From: Neopestalotiopsis rosae
Taxonomy: Eukaryota > Ascomycota > Sordariomycetes > Amphisphaeriales > Sporocadaceae
DNA: 64,000 nucleotides
Reading direction: 5' to 3'
Assembly (NCBI GenBank): GCA_023078685.1
Contig: JALGAS010000004.1
Coordinates: 1,488,001 to 1,552,000 of the forward strand
In this document: positions 10,944-23,600 of the stretch, one piece after another
Position numbering within the stretch: the first letter of the stretch is position 1
How the letters are laid out: each line of letters opens with the position of its first letter
Made by a program: the position numbers and the translations under genes
The notes under the pieces: model-generated
Told to the model about the DNA's origin: nothing
What the model saw: the letters and a program-made list of their open reading frames with translations, nothing else
Database searches by the model: none

Positions 10944-12881
10944 TTACTCTGCAGAGGTTGTAGAAGTCTTTGGTTTAGTTACCGGCGTCATCCACGAGAA
11001 AGCCGAGGCTCCACCAACGGGGTTCGCGGAAGTACGTGGTGTACTACTGGACACGCTCCGTGTTTCGCGGTGCATCGGAGTAGTTACTGCTGGCTTAGAT
11101 TCCTTCTCGGATCCAATAGCAGAAGCCCGATCAGGCTTGCCCCAGCGAAGGACGCCCGTAGGTGTAGTCTCGGCAGGTTGGCTTTTGCGACGATTTTCAC
11201 CATTGGCTCTCGGAGCCGCCTCGGAAGTAACTCCAGCTCGGGTAGATGAAGACGTACTGGCTTTGCTCGGTTTGAGGACTTTCATGTTTCGGACTCGACC
11301 AGGCGGTTGGTATCCGCTCAATGGGGCGGTCTCCTTCCCGTCACCACTGTTTGCTGAAGAGCCTTGTCTCCACGATGACCATATGCCACTGGCAGTTGGT
11401 TCACGACGCTGGCTGTCACTCGTGGTCTCACTGCGATTGTCGCCAGAAACGGACAATTCTTGATTTGAAGCTTCGTAGACATCAGTGTCCTCCTTGCCCG
11501 GGGTATCTCGCTCATTTGTGGCTTCAGTCAGGTTGCTTGGAGTTGCCAGTTGCTGTATTACATCAGGCGTGCTAGATTGCAAATCCTTGTTCGACGTGCC
11601 TTGCTCGCCTTGCTCCTTGACCTCATTGACAGATTCGTTTGAGGCTTCCGCAGTTTTTGGCGAGCCCAAGACGAAAGGACGTGCTGTGGCATTCAGCCGC
11701 GGCTTCTCAGGCAGGACAGACACTGTACGGATGTGCTTGAAAACACTGTGATCTTCGGGGCGCACGAAAGGCACAGAGAGCTTTTCTCTTTCACTGCCGT
11801 ACAGAGTCATGCGGTTTTGGGAAAAGAAGATGTCAGCAGAATGTTCTCGCAATGTCTCACTTCCAATGAAGATACGAATGCCCTTTTTCAAATCGGGAAA
11901 GTCGGCTTGCTCTAGTCCAACGACTTCAAAACCGACGACCAGATTCGGCATCTGTGGTGTTGGGCTTGAATTTCGCGAGCTCGGGTGGGTGACTGTGGCT
12001 TCAGTCAGGTAGACGGGCAGACGGATTCGATACACCCCGTCTAAGTCCTTGTGTACTTCGTCTGACAGCTCCAGTTCTTTGATCAGTGAATAGTCCAGCA
12101 CTGATTGCTGTGAGCCAGAGCAGATGTCTGCATACAAGAGTGTCTCGTGTGCAAAGTTTGTCGTCAGCCAACAACGAACGATGGACGGAACTGAGCCCAA
12201 AATGAAGAATCCCGGTGGAGGTGCTGGTGCATCGATTGGCGAGTCCTCCTCGGAACCAGTCGTTGCGTAATTAGTATCTAGACCAAGACTACTGCCGCGG
12301 CCAGAAGCTACAGAATGATGGGAATGCACGGAGTGCACAGAATAACCGGCAGAACTATGGCGGCCATCCGATTTGTGGGAATATGTGCGCTCCATCATGT
12401 TTCCCATACCACTACCGGGTCGAATGGGTACGAACTCGCCAGACTGCCGACCGTTCTGGGCCCAGCTTGAGCCCTGAAGAGCGCTCTCATCAAAGCGGAC
12501 ACTGTTGGCCCTAGATGCCGCGCCGCGTCGGACAGGCTCCTCTTCAGCATCGAGATGAAGGCTGCCTAGCAAGTTCTGACCCTGCTCCTCATCAAAGTCG
12601 TCGAACAGGTCGACGGGAGGCATCTGGATTGGGCCTAATTCCAAGAGTGAGTCCAAAGCATGATTATGACAGCGAGGTGGAGACATACCATGCTGCGGAG
12701 TACCCCCGAGGGCGCTGGGGAATGGTGAGTGCCAGGCAGACTTGATAGCCGACTCATTTGCTTGGTGCTTCTCAAGCCGAGCCAATCTTTCAGCGTGGCT
12801 GATTTGCACATGAGCTATCTTCTGCACGTCCATCTGAACATTGTATAGTTCTTCTCGGTACACTGGAAAGCGAGAATCCAT
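10944..12881 (-). CDS. conserved-looking serine-rich protein with a retropepsin-like segment, function unknown
   Basis: One long frame of 645 codons from ATG 12881, or 627 residues if a likely 54-nt intron (12688..12635, GTATGT...TTAG, CTCAC branch site) is removed; both versions stay in frame. The N terminus is a predicted helix (DVQKIAHVQISHAERLARLEKH). The only globular-looking part, about residues 225-400, contains LLYADICSGSQQSVLDYSL, which resembles the D-S/T-G-S turn and flank of retropepsin-like domains, although the expected D-T/S-G is replaced by D-I-C-S-G. The rest is Ser/Pro/Thr-rich and probably disordered. I do not recognise a characterised homologue; similar fungal proteins are, from memory, sometimes labelled ubiquitin hydrolase-related, and I see no such catalytic motif. 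Confidence 0.7.
   Translation of the reverse strand: MDSRFPVYREELYNVQMDVQKIAHVQISHAERLARLEKHQANESAIKSAWHSPFPSALGGTPQHGMSPPRCHNHALDSLLELGPIQMPPVDLFDDFDEEQGQNLLGSLHLDAEEEPVRRGAASRANSVRFDESALQGSSWAQNGRQSGEFVPIRPGSGMGNMMERTYSHKSDGRHSSAGYSVHSVHSHHSVASGRGSSLGLDTNYATTGSEEDSPIDAPAPPPGFFILGSVPSIVRCWLTTNFAHETLLYADICSGSQQSVLDYSLIKELELSDEVHKDLDGVYRIRLPVYLTEATVTHPSSRNSSPTPQMPNLVVGFEVVGLEQADFPDLKKGIRIFIGSETLREHSADIFFSQNRMTLYGSEREKLSVPFVRPEDHSVFKHIRTVSVLPEKPRLNATARPFVLGSPKTAEASNESVNEVKEQGEQGTSNKDLQSSTPDVIQQLATPSNLTEATNERDTPGKEDTDVYEASNQELSVSGDNRSETTSDSQRREPTASGIWSSWRQGSSANSGDGKETAPLSGYQPPGRVRNMKVLKPSKASTSSSTRAGVTSEAAPRANGENRRKSQPAETTPTGVLRWGKPDRASAIGSEKESKPAVTTPMHRETRSVSSSTPRTSANPVGGASAFSWMTPVTKPKTSTTSAE
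12635..12688 (-). other. probable 54-nt phase-neutral intron
   Basis: GTATGT donor, CTCAC branch-like site and TTAG acceptor on the minus strand. The length is a multiple of three with no stop, so the frame is open whether or not it is removed. Splicing would join TPQH to GPIQMPPVD. Confidence 0.65.
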
Positions 12882-15458
12882 ACCAGCCTGTCCTTTGAGG
12901 CGCTATCAGAGAGCGGATGTTGGAATACGTTGCACTTTGCTGCGTAGGACGTGCAGCAAACACGAGCAATGATTAGCAGGACGATGTAGTTCTACCCGGG
13001 TATCGAAATCGGAACTGATATGGGTTGGTCCAACAGCGCGAGCCGAAATGAGGGACGTCTATGACCAGAATATGATGCTGGCTTCCCAATCTACTTGATT
13101 GTGTCTTTTTCTTTTTCCTCTTCACGCGTCCAAATGTATTGTCTACCCCAATCACTTGATTCAGGTACTAAAGGTCCACCCTCCCCGCCTCATCGCAGGA
13201 GAGCGACCGGCCTTTGCAAAAGCTGCTTCACAGTCGAGTCGATCACTTCTGCGGAAGATGTACGAGGTCTGGGCAATGTGTTGAATGGTTTGGTCTCTTG
13301 AATCCAAAGCTGGAAGCAAGCAGCGGTCGCAAAGATAGCCGTGTAGACGGGGTTGGTCTCGATGTGTCGACGTACAAGCGTTGAAGATCAGTTTCGTGAA
13401 TGGGGCTTTGGGTCCCTGTCTCGGCGATTGTACAGTTTTGAAACAGTAACTAGTCGTAGACTTGAGTTGAAGATTGCACTGGAATGATACGTCGGTTTGG
13501 TAAACACGGATCACTGGCTGGAACAGGAACGCCGTCGCTAGGGTGTTTGTTGTAGTGGATCGAGGTCTCGAGGGAGTGTACGATGATGCGTTCACGATTT
13601 GGACTCAAAACGACTTCTTGCTTGACAGTGGTAATCGGGGAAGTCGAACGAACTACAAAAAGCCTTCTGAAGAGGGGGCGATTTGAAGTATAGTGGCAAG
13701 AGAATGCCTTGCTGGTGAGATCAATGTACGTGATGCTGAGTTGTGATGAATGGCGGCGGCGAAGTGCGGATGATTGCAATTAGAGTTGAGGTTGCCTTTC
13801 AAGAGAGCTTGGAGGCGATGCGAGGCAAGTGCACCAAACAGCGACTGTTGTTAAGGTAGGTGGATAGGTACAGGCAGGCAGGCAGGCACGCCTGACGTGA
13901 AAGGGGTTAGTCAGGTTCGGTGGGCTTTATTTTGCAGTGCATTTTTAGACTCCATGGGCAACGGGCTGGGCCCCAGATGTACCTATTAACGGCCGTGCAC
14001 TGTTCAAACATCTACCAACAATTGATCATTTCTAGCGGTGCACAGCGTCCTTGTGGCCTGTGGATGGATGGCTGGTCCCTACATCATACATCATACATCA
14101 TCCCAGCGGCACCGAGCGTATCGGACCGCATGTGGGATATACATTAGCCGGAAGACGAGATTGTCGGTTCTGTGCACCTCGATCTGTGGAATAGACAATA
14201 TTGATGACAAGACTAACCAGACTGTCATTGGCTGCTTTAGCCAGGCACTCTCACATGAAATATGCAGTTTGCGTCAGATCATACGAATTATGGATTGAGG
14301 CAAACTTGGTGTAATATGTGCATGGTTGGTTAAATTCCACCCTATATGCAGACGATCAAAAGCACCTAGTCGTGGAGCCAAAATAGAGACAAATGAGGTG
14401 TTGTTTGTACTCGTATTTCAAGAAGCACTGTGGACTTGAAGAATGACAACTGGGTTGGCCTCCATCGGCTGCTCCACGGCGACAAAATCCATCTACTCAT
14501 TAGTACTTGGTAGTGCCTGTTGGTCATTGATCTCATGGGCTTTGTATGGCCTCTCACACGAGTTTGATAAGAAGACCAAGATTTTCACGTTGAATAAAGC
14601 ATGGAGCCATGCAGTAAGCGTCCTTACATCGCAGTCCGGCATGTATGGAACCTTGATGTATGCCGGCTATTCATAGCACGAGAGTTTTGTTGGATCAGAA
14701 GTCTATGTGTCGACCGTCAGTCAGTGAGATGATGTGCCGTGTGCCGTATGCAGGCCAGTAAAAGCTCATGTGATCTTTCGAACTTGCGTCCCGCCTGCAT
14801 TGAATCGAATAATAGCGAAGTACAACATCCACCTCGTTCGAATGCGAGATGTTGAGGATTCGGAATCAGCATACTGTTCTCCGGCGTTTCATGCTGCTCA
14901 GCACCAAGGCGCGCGAAGCCTGGCTCCCTGCGATTATGCACAGCTAGTATGTCCATTGCTGTACACTAAGGTATGTTGAATCCAATTGTGAACACTTCAG
15001 AGTCACTAGCGGTACTGCCGTATTCCAAGGAATTGAGGCGACTGAGTTGGTACAAATGCCATAATGTTCATCACCGGATCCCTACATTACATGTACCGTA
15101 GACGTCAGTCATGGTATTTCCGGTTCATGCTTATTATAGACGGAGCTAGCGCAAGGTCTTGGCAAAGGTGGAGGGGCAACTGTGGGGAGCAATGACCCTG
15201 GACAGCTTATCCGCAAGCTTTGAATGGCCCATATTCTTATCGGGAATTTCTTTGCTCGTCCTGTCCCAGACCCGATGAATTTTTTGGAAAACAGACTATT
15301 GGTAGCAAGTGAAGAAGTTATTCACTGCTACACCTCCTCCTGCAAAGGCGCCTCGACAGGCAACTCCAGATCCGAAACTCAAGACTCGCGCTCTCGATAT
15401 CTACCACTCTTAATTCCTCCGATGCGCTGAATCTTGAACATACGCGACATCAAACACC
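12882..15458. other. long intergenic region, no gene seen
   Basis: About 2.6 kb between divergently transcribed neighbours. It contains small tandem repeats (GGCA units near 13870-13890, CATACATCAT units near 14085-14104) and pyrimidine-rich stretches compatible with a long 5' UTR of the minus-strand gene. Open frames of 60-145 codons here have no recognisable domain. Confidence 0.55.
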
Positions 15459-18400
15459 ATGTCGTCTTTGGCCGCGCAGCTTGCGCAAATCGCCGCCAAC
15501 TCCAAGACCACCCTCGACGTCCGGGCGCAAAAGGCTGCCCACTCGAAATCTTTGATCTTCGAGCCTCGAGTCGCCACTTCGCAAAGCTACCAATCTCTTT
15601 ACAAGATATGCCGCGAGGGCTTTGATGAGCTATGCCAATTGGACGCCCGCTTCGGTGCTTTTGCCAGTACTATCTTCAGCGAGCAGAGTCAAGATGAAGA
15701 TCGCAACCAGATGACGGCCGCCGAGAATGCGGAGCTCGACAAGAGAATAGAATCGTTCCTCCGCCTGGTTGGAAGTCGAATTCGATTAATGCCAGCCATC
15801 AGATCCGTGGAATGGCTTGTCAGAAGATTTCGGTACGGCCATCTATAAGGACATGGCACAGTTCATTTGGCTAACATTTCTGTGCAGCGTTCACGAATAT
15901 AACACTGCCGCTGTCTTGTCCACCTTTTTGCCTTACCACAGCATTCAGGTCTTTGTAACGCTCATGTCGATTCTGCCCGCTAAGATCCCCGACGAATATC
16001 GTTTCCTGAGCCCGTACATCCGCTCCCTGACCGCGCCGCCTCGATCCATTCTGGTATACCAGGCCACGCACCACGCCGACTTTCTCACAACTATCTCCGA
16101 GCACACTTTGGAGACATGCAGACACCAGCAGCATTACCCAGCTCTGATCTCGTTTTGGGGCGGCATCATGATCGAGGCTGTAAACGGAATGCTCGACAAG
16201 ATGCGATCCGGTCGCAAGACTATTCAGAAGAGCAACGACCAGGCCATACTGCACCTAATTGGACCCATCCTTAGCGAGGCATTGGTCATGAAGAAGGTGC
16301 CTAGCCTCCAGATCGCATCCTACATGGTTATTGTCGCGTTCGTATGCAAGGGAAACCTGGATGACGCAACCATTATTGCTCTGATGGAACAATTAGTCAC
16401 CGGATGGACTACGGAAACCCTCCGCCCAGGTCTGGTGTGCTTGTCAATCATGGCTCAATACAGATCACCAAAGCAGATGTCGAGAAGGGTTACAAAGGCG
16501 CTCCTAAACGTGACAGGTCTTCCCGAGATTTTGGACGACATCAGAAAGGAACACAAAATTGAGAAGCTGTCCAACGGCTTTTGCCTAGCTTTGATCGAGC
16601 GCATCATGAAAAAGGGCGATACGACAGGCCTGCAATTTATCGAGGCAATTGTTCCAAAGCAGATACTCAGCAACCAGCAGCTTTCTGTGGTGTTCAAGTC
16701 GCTCATGCTAGCAGCTCACCGTGTAGACGATTCGGTGGACGAGAATGGACTGGCTCGACAGGCACTCGCCGCTACAATTGTCCGTTTGTCACAGACCACC
16801 GGAGCACCCGCTGAGGTATTTGCAAAGGCCATCATGGATACTGAGATTGATGTCGAGGCTCTCGAGCTGAGGCTTGACACGAAGATTAGGCCCAAAGCTC
16901 TTCCTCAGACCCAGGAGGGGCCCGAAGAGACGGCTGACGCAAATGGCGATGTGCCTATGGCACCTGAAGACTTTGATACGATCTTTGATCGCGTCAACCA
17001 ACACGCGACTGCCACAGTCACCTCTTGTCTCCAGCCTACGCCTCCTGATGTCTTCACTGACCTCTGCTCTCTGTATCTCTCTGCCGTTCCCGATCGTGGT
17101 AACCTGGCAACCTTCCAGAGAGCTGCCGCTGTCCAACGGGGTGAAGCTCCCAACAATCCTTTCTTCTTCACTTTCCTGATCCGAATTTGGTGCGGACCTT
17201 ACCCAACTCTGGCCCGATCAAATGCGCTCGATATGGCAAAGGACCGCATCAAGTCAGGCGATTGTGAGTCAGTCGACTTCCAGTCACTGCTCCCCTACTG
17301 CGTAGCAAGTCTCAGTGATCCGGCCAAGAAGGTTCGTCGCGCGGCTGCCGATCTTATCACAGTCTTGGATGGTTTGGCTGCTAGCAATCCAGAGCCCAAG
17401 ACACACTGGGCAACCCGGGGGCTTTATGGCAAGGCAGAGCCAGGCACGGTCCTTGAGAGAAACGCGGTTCGCAAGTTGCTGCAAAGTGTTCTGATGCCAT
17501 CTTTGGAAGAGTGTGTTCTGAACGCCGACCACATTCATGCTGTGATTCAGTCTTCGCTTGGAAGTAGTTCCCGATCCTCTGTGGATGGAACCGAAAAAGA
17601 CAAGAAGAGTCATATGTCGCATGGTATCAGACTGGCTGTACTGACCTTCCTTGCTGGACATGTCGTAGAAACCCCTCTGCTGCCTGTCAAACTACGACTA
17701 TTGCAGCCGCTCAACCAGGTCAAGGGAGTTTCTGGTACTACTCGCACAACATTACTCTTGCCGCTGCTGCAGTGGTGGGCATCACTTTCTGCTGAGACAG
17801 CGAACAACTTGTGCAAAGAGCAAAATGTAAGCGAGTCAGCCATGGACACTGCTGCCGTCGAGGCCGTCGTACCCAACGACAACGATGGTCTCGAGTTTCT
17901 GCTCCAGTCTGTCCAAACACCTACTCTGTCTAGCAGAGAAAATCTGCTTCATGCCATTTTCGTTCGCATTGAAAAGATGTGGCCATCGATGAAGACAGAG
18001 ACCAGACACGTAGTTGCCGATAGATTGCTTGTCATGGCTCAGGAGAATGCGTCGGGAGAGCGCTCCCCTGTCGCCACTGAAGCGGCAGAAGTTTTGAGAA
18101 ACGTGGAGCTCACGACTGAGAATCTCCTGTCCTTCTTGGATTCCTTGCAGAATGCTGCGAAGATGGCGAATGAGGACCCGCCCAGCAAGAGACGGCGAAC
18201 AAGCTCCTCAGAGACCCGTGCGGCTGTTGCACAAGCTGATCATGGTTTGACGCAGGCCCTGAGGCAGGTCACATTCGTTCTTCAGCTGGTCGAGGGCTCT
18301 GACCCTGCGAAGCACCCGCACATCCTCAATGCTTTGTTCAACACGTTATCGGAGCTGCAACATTTCCGAACTCTGCTTGGTTCAGAGCTTGGATACCTCC

Positions 18401-20979
18401 AAAATCTTGTCCTCCGAAGCCTATTGACTATTGTACCTGCTTACAGGGATGACAAAACGCTCAAGATCGATGGATCCAGCGGTCATGGTGACTTGCTTGT
18501 CAGCTGCATCCAGAAATCGTCGAGTCCTGCCGTACAAAATACCGCATTGCTTCTTGTCGCAAGCCTGGCCAGCGTTGCGCCAGAGCTGGTTCTGCACAGC
18601 GTAATGCCCATCTTCACTTTCATGGGTAACTCCGTCTTGCGCCAAAGCGACGACTACTCTGCCCACGTCATCAACCAGACTGTCAAGGAAGTTGTGCCGC
18701 CACTGATCCAGTCCCTCCGCAAGGGAAAGAAGAGTCCGGTTGCTGGCGCCGCGGAGCTCTTGTTGAGCTTTGTCACTGCGTTCGAGCATATCCCATCTCA
18801 CCGCAGACTCGGCCTCTTTGTATCGCTCCTCGAGGTGCTTGGCGCTGAGGATTTCCTCTTTGCACTGTTGTCCATGTTGGTAGACAAGTATGGCTCGACT
18901 GCCGACGTTATGTCCTTTGCAAGCCAAGTATTCCACCAGTTCAGTGTTGAGGTTGAACTGCAGACCGTTATCAAACTCCTTAATCTTACCGGCGATCTAT
19001 TCCAGTCGCGCCCTACCCTTTCCACTGCGCTGCTCAGCACCAGCGAAGAACGCGACCGCGATCCCCAGAAGATTGCCCTTGCTCAGCTTGACTTGCCTCC
19101 CCGCCTGCTGTCGAGCAAGAAGCTGATCACCCAGATTGGAAAGATGACCGAGAAGGACGATATGGAGGCGGCCAAGATCCGGGAGCTATACTCGACTCTC
19201 CTCGAGGATCTTCTGTCTCTCGCCGAGAGCCTGAAGCCATATAAGGCACTCCACGACAGGTGTGGTGACAGCTTGCCCAAGTTGCTTAACCTCCTACCCA
19301 TTGGTGAATTCGTGAAGGCGGTGGAGAATCTCCTGGATCGCCCCGATATTGTCATTCGCCGCAAGGTCCTCCGAGCACTGCAAGTCCGCATCGACCGTGA
19401 AGGTCAAGCAGATGCTCTGTCCAGAACTGCCTTGTTGGCCTTCCTGCCGCAGTTGACAGCCATCATCAGAACCTCTGACGACATGACTTACAAGTACGTC
19501 GCTGTGGAGTGTGTAGACGTGATTGCTCAGAAGTACGGCAAGAAGGATCCAGAGGCTGTTTCTGCAGCCGCCATGACCATTGCAGGCGATCAGTGCCTCG
19601 GCCAAAGCGATGTCCGCCTGCGGAGCCTGGGCTTGCTGTGCCTGGCCTCTCTGGTCGACGTTCTGCAAGACGGCATGGTCCCAGTCCTGCCAGTCGCTAC
19701 TCCCAAGTGCCTGGCCTACCTGAAGGAGGCTGTAGCAGACGCGGCCAAGAACACGGTTTTGCACAATGCTTGCTACACCTTTATGCATGCTTTGGCGCAG
19801 CACCTCCCGTACATGCTCTCGGGCACTATCTTGCAACAACTGCTTGCCGTGTCTAGCCAATCTGCGGCAGCTGAGCTCGATGCTGATGCCGTCGACTCCC
19901 GTGTCCAATGTCTTCAATTCCTCGCTAAGACCGTAGATGCAAAGGCAGTCTTTGCCGCTCTTGAGGCCAACTGGGCCGTGGCTTCTGGTTGTGGTTTCAT
20001 CGTAAGTACATCAAAAAATAGTCAACCATTGAATGCATCACTAATATACGATCAGGCTACCATGGAATACCTCGATATTCTTGGTCTGGCTATTGACAAG
20101 CACAGCAAGTCCGATATTGCCAAGAACGTCAACTCGCTGTCCACAATCTTCCTGTCGGCGCTCGATCTGCGCCGCGTGGAGCACGGCCGGGGCGAGGTCA
20201 GCAAGAACAGCGCCCGCAACCTCACGCGCATCGAAGACACCATCAACGCCGTCGCCCTGCGCATGGTCTACAAGCTCAACGACGCCGCCTTCCGGCCCAT
20301 CTTCTCCTCGCTCATGGACTGGGCCGTCGGCCCGGACCTGCCGTCGTCCGACCTGGTCGGCCGCAACCTCCGCCTCCTGGGCGCCTTCTCCTTTTTGCTG
20401 TCCTTCTTTGACAGCCTCAAGTCCATCGTCACGAGCTACGCCAGCTACATGGTGGACCCGGCCGTTGCCACTCTGCAGAGGCTCGACCCCAAGCAGGGAG
20501 GCGAGCAGAGGGACCTGTGGAGAAAGATCCTCAGCACCCTGGCCAAGTGCTTCGAGCACGACCAGGACGACTTCTGGCAGGCGCCCGCGCACTTCTCCGT
20601 CGTGGCGCCCGTGCTCACGGGCCAGCTCCTGCACGCGTCCGCCGCGGGAGCCGTCGACATGATGACGCACGACCTGGTCCCGACGCTCGTCGAGCTGGCC
20701 GCGGCCGCCGACTCGCAGGACCACCACAAGGAGCTCAACGCGGCCCTGCTGCGGCACCTGCGCTCCGAGGCCACGGGCGTCCGCCTCGCCGCCGTCAAGG
20801 CCGAGCAGAAGCTCACGGAGCGCCTCGGCGAGGACTGGCTCGCCATGCTGCCCGAGATGCTGCCCTACATTAGCGAGCTCCAGGAGGACGACGACGAGGA
20901 GGTCGAGAGGGAGACGCAGCGCTGGATCGTGGGTATCGAGGGTATCCTGGGTGAGAATCTTGATGCCATGTTGCACTAG
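15459..20979 (+). CDS. UTP10: U3 snoRNA-associated protein 10 (HEAT-repeat SSU processome component)
   Basis: Exons 15459..15832, 15888..20001 and 20056..20979 encode 1,803 residues, the expected size for fungal UTP10. The N terminus MSSLAAQLAQIAANS and the following region (SYQSLYKICREGFDELCQLD, FLRLVGSRIRLMPAIRSVEWLVRRF) match the family; the rest is an all-helical HEAT-repeat solenoid ending in the characteristic MLPEMLPYISELQEDDDEEVE segment. In the nucleolus UTP10 (t-Utp/UtpA subcomplex) supports rDNA transcription and early 18S rRNA processing. The second intron (20002..20055) is 54 nt and leaves the frame open if retained. The last ~900 bases are visibly more GC-rich at third positions than the rest. 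Confidence 0.95.
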
Positions 20980-21666
20980 AGCAAAAGCCTCGAGTGCTTG
21001 GGAGAAGAGAGTGAGTGATAGGAAAAAAATTCAGGAGTTTATATCAAATCTGGTGTTCTGAGGGTTGTCTTAATAGTTGCAAACAATTCAAATGTTCTTT
21101 TTGCATACCCCTTTTCAATATCCTAGATGATGTGCTCGCCAATTGTCATATAATCAAGGAGTGAAATATGTTCGTTAGTGGTTTCTTCACCCTGCGATCA
21201 CCTGGATTGAAGCATCAGCGCACACGTCACTAGTTATTATGTAAATAATGTAAAATGCACGATGATCAAACAGTAGAGAATCACAAAATTTTCACATCAT
21301 GCATTGCGACAATGAAGAACAATATTTGACAGACAGGACAAAAGTGGCCAGGTCTCGCGATTTGCAAAAGACCATGGCAAAGTACTTGTATTTGATCTGT
21401 AGCTAAAAATCTCAGCATCGTGAGCCGCTACTGCTTGCTCCGAGCATATTTTGAGTATTGTAAAATTTGTTGTATGCACCAATCATGATGGTATTCCCAT
21501 CAGATGGTTCTTATATAGAAGTGAACTAGATTCGAGCACTGATTCGTTCAAAATCGGGAAATCCTCCTCGTCGCTCTAATGAACGTGGGTCCGAGTCGGC
21601 TGAGCGGTGTCCTATATTCCCAAAAGCATATAGCTTTTCCATATCAAAGGCAGATAGAAAAGTGCT
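20980..21666. other. convergent intergenic region, no gene seen
   Basis: About 690 AT-rich bases between the 3' ends of UTP10 and ALAS. It presumably holds both 3' UTRs and polyadenylation signals. Confidence 0.5.
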
Positions 21667-23600
21667 TTAGGCGGATGCGCTAGCCACACGGCCTAGGTTC
21701 TCGCGTTCGAGGAGCAACTCGGTAAAGTTCTGGTTGGCGGGCTTGGTAGCCTTGATCTCCTGAACGACCTTGTTGTCAATGCCCAGTTGCTCGTCAGTCC
21801 ACAGCGGGGGCTCAACATGGGCGTCCTTGACTCCGACACCGACGAATCCGCCCTGAGCAGCCCAGTCCGAGGTACGCTTGAGGCCCAGCTTGGCCCAGAC
21901 GTCTTCAATAGCAGCGACCAGGTGATCACGGTATTGCTTCTTGTGTCCGGGCGTAGGCGTGATTCTTAGTCGTTCCTCGCCGCGGGGCACAGTCGGGTAG
22001 TTGATGGGCTGCACGTAAATCTGGTGGTCCTGGAGCAGCATATCGGATGCCTTCTTGGCAAGCTCGGCGCTTCCCACCAAAATGGGGATAATGTGAGAAG
22101 GGTTGGGCATGACTGGAATGTCGCGGCCCTCCAGCTCCTCCTTGACGGCACGGGTGTGCATCTGCTGCAAGAAGCGGTCACCCTTGTGCTCCATCTGGTA
22201 CTCAATGGCAGCCTTTGCGCCAGCCATGACAGCCGGGGGAAGCGAGGTGGTGAAAATGAAACCCGGAGCCAAGGATCGAATCATGTCGACCAGCTTGGCT
22301 TTGCCGGCGATGTATCCACCAACACAGCCGTAAGCCTTGCCCAGAGTTCCAGTAATGATGTCGATGCGGTCCTGAATGGTTCCCTCCGGGCGACCAGCCT
22401 TGTGCGCTTCGTAGTCGAGGTGCTCAGCAACACCGGCACCGCTGGGTCCGTACATGCCGACGGCATGCACTTCGTCGAGGAAGGTAATGGCACCGTACTT
22501 CTCAGCCAAATCGCAGATGCCCTCAATGGGTCCAATGGAGCCGCACATGCTGTAGACGGACTCAAAGGCAATGATCTTGGGGACGTGCAGAGGCAAAGAG
22601 GCGAGCTTCTCCTCCAGATCGGCCAAATCGTTGTGCTTGAAAACCATCTTTCTGGTGCCAGAGTGACGGATACCCTGGATCATGGAGGCGTGGTTCAGGC
22701 TATCGGACAAGATGACACAGTCGGGCATCTTGCTTCCAAGGGTCGCGAGGGTGGCATCGTTTGCGACGTAGCACGAGGTGAAGACGAGCGCGGCCTCCTT
22801 GGAGTGCAGCTTGGCCAGGGTTCCCTCGAGCTCGACGGCGTGCTTGTTGTGGCCCGAGATGTTTCTGGTGCCACCGGCTCCGCATCCGTACTCGTCGAGG
22901 GTCTTTTGCATCGTGTTGATGACCTTTTTGTTGGTGCCCATGCCGAGGTAGTCGTTGGCGCACCACACGGTCACCTTGTCGGTCTTCTCAGCCATGTGGG
23001 CCTCGGGGAACTCCTTGGCCAGACGGTTGATGTTGTTGAAGTAACGGTAGGATTTATCCTTGTGCTTCTTGTCAAGCTCCTCCTGGTAGAAGCCATCGTA
23101 GTCAAACTTGGCCGTCGTCGAGTTTGTCGACTTGGAAGTAGCTTGCTGCGCAGCGGCATGTTGTTGGTGCTGCTTCAAAGGGCTGGTAGGCGGGATATGA
23201 GCTGCATAATGGTTAATGACTCTCCAAATTCGACCATTCCTAACGGTCTGGGCTCTATATATTACTGACCATCACGGGGCGTAAAGACGCCGTCCATGGC
23301 CCTGGCCTCGTTGGGGCGACTGGTGTGAATCTTGGCCTTTCCATTCTTTGCGTGGTTGGTAAAGGCACGAATACCAGCAATGGCGGCGGCGGTACCGCTC
23401 AGACCGGCGCGGGCAGACTGCACAGCGAGAGCCTTGCCCATGATGGGGCAGCGCGAGCCGAGGAGCTGCAACTTTGACATGGCGCCGCCGCATGGGGAGG
23501 CCTGGGGACGAGCAGTAGTCGACAGGGCGCGCAGGGTGGCCGGCGACGCCTGCTTGAGAAATGGGCACATGGCCTTGGACTGACGCAGAACGGCGTCCAT
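21667..23600 (-). CDS. HEM1: 5-aminolevulinate synthase, mitochondrial
   Basis: Exons 23600..23270 and 23201..21667 give 621 residues. The first ~130 residues are an Arg/Ser/Ala-rich mitochondrial presequence region that carries two Cys-Pro heme-regulatory-type motifs (Cys12-Pro13 in MCPFLK, Cys51-Pro52 in RCPIMGK). The PLP-dependent alpha-oxoamine synthase core follows: [40 protein letters not shown] and the Schiff-base lysine in TGTLGKAYG. It condenses glycine with succinyl-CoA, the first step of heme synthesis, in the mitochondrial matrix. The CP motifs suggest inhibition of import or function by heme, as known for other ALAS proteins. The long frame on the opposite strand is only a shadow. 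Confidence 0.96.

Noticed and set aside
20041..20976. A 311-codon minus-strand frame
   Set aside because: Antisense shadow of the GC-rich end of UTP10, rich in Gly/Val/Glu as such shadows are.
22024..23268. A 414-codon open frame on the plus strand
   Set aside because: It lies fully antisense to the ALAS coding exon; the composition is a mirror of that gene and it has no domain of its own.
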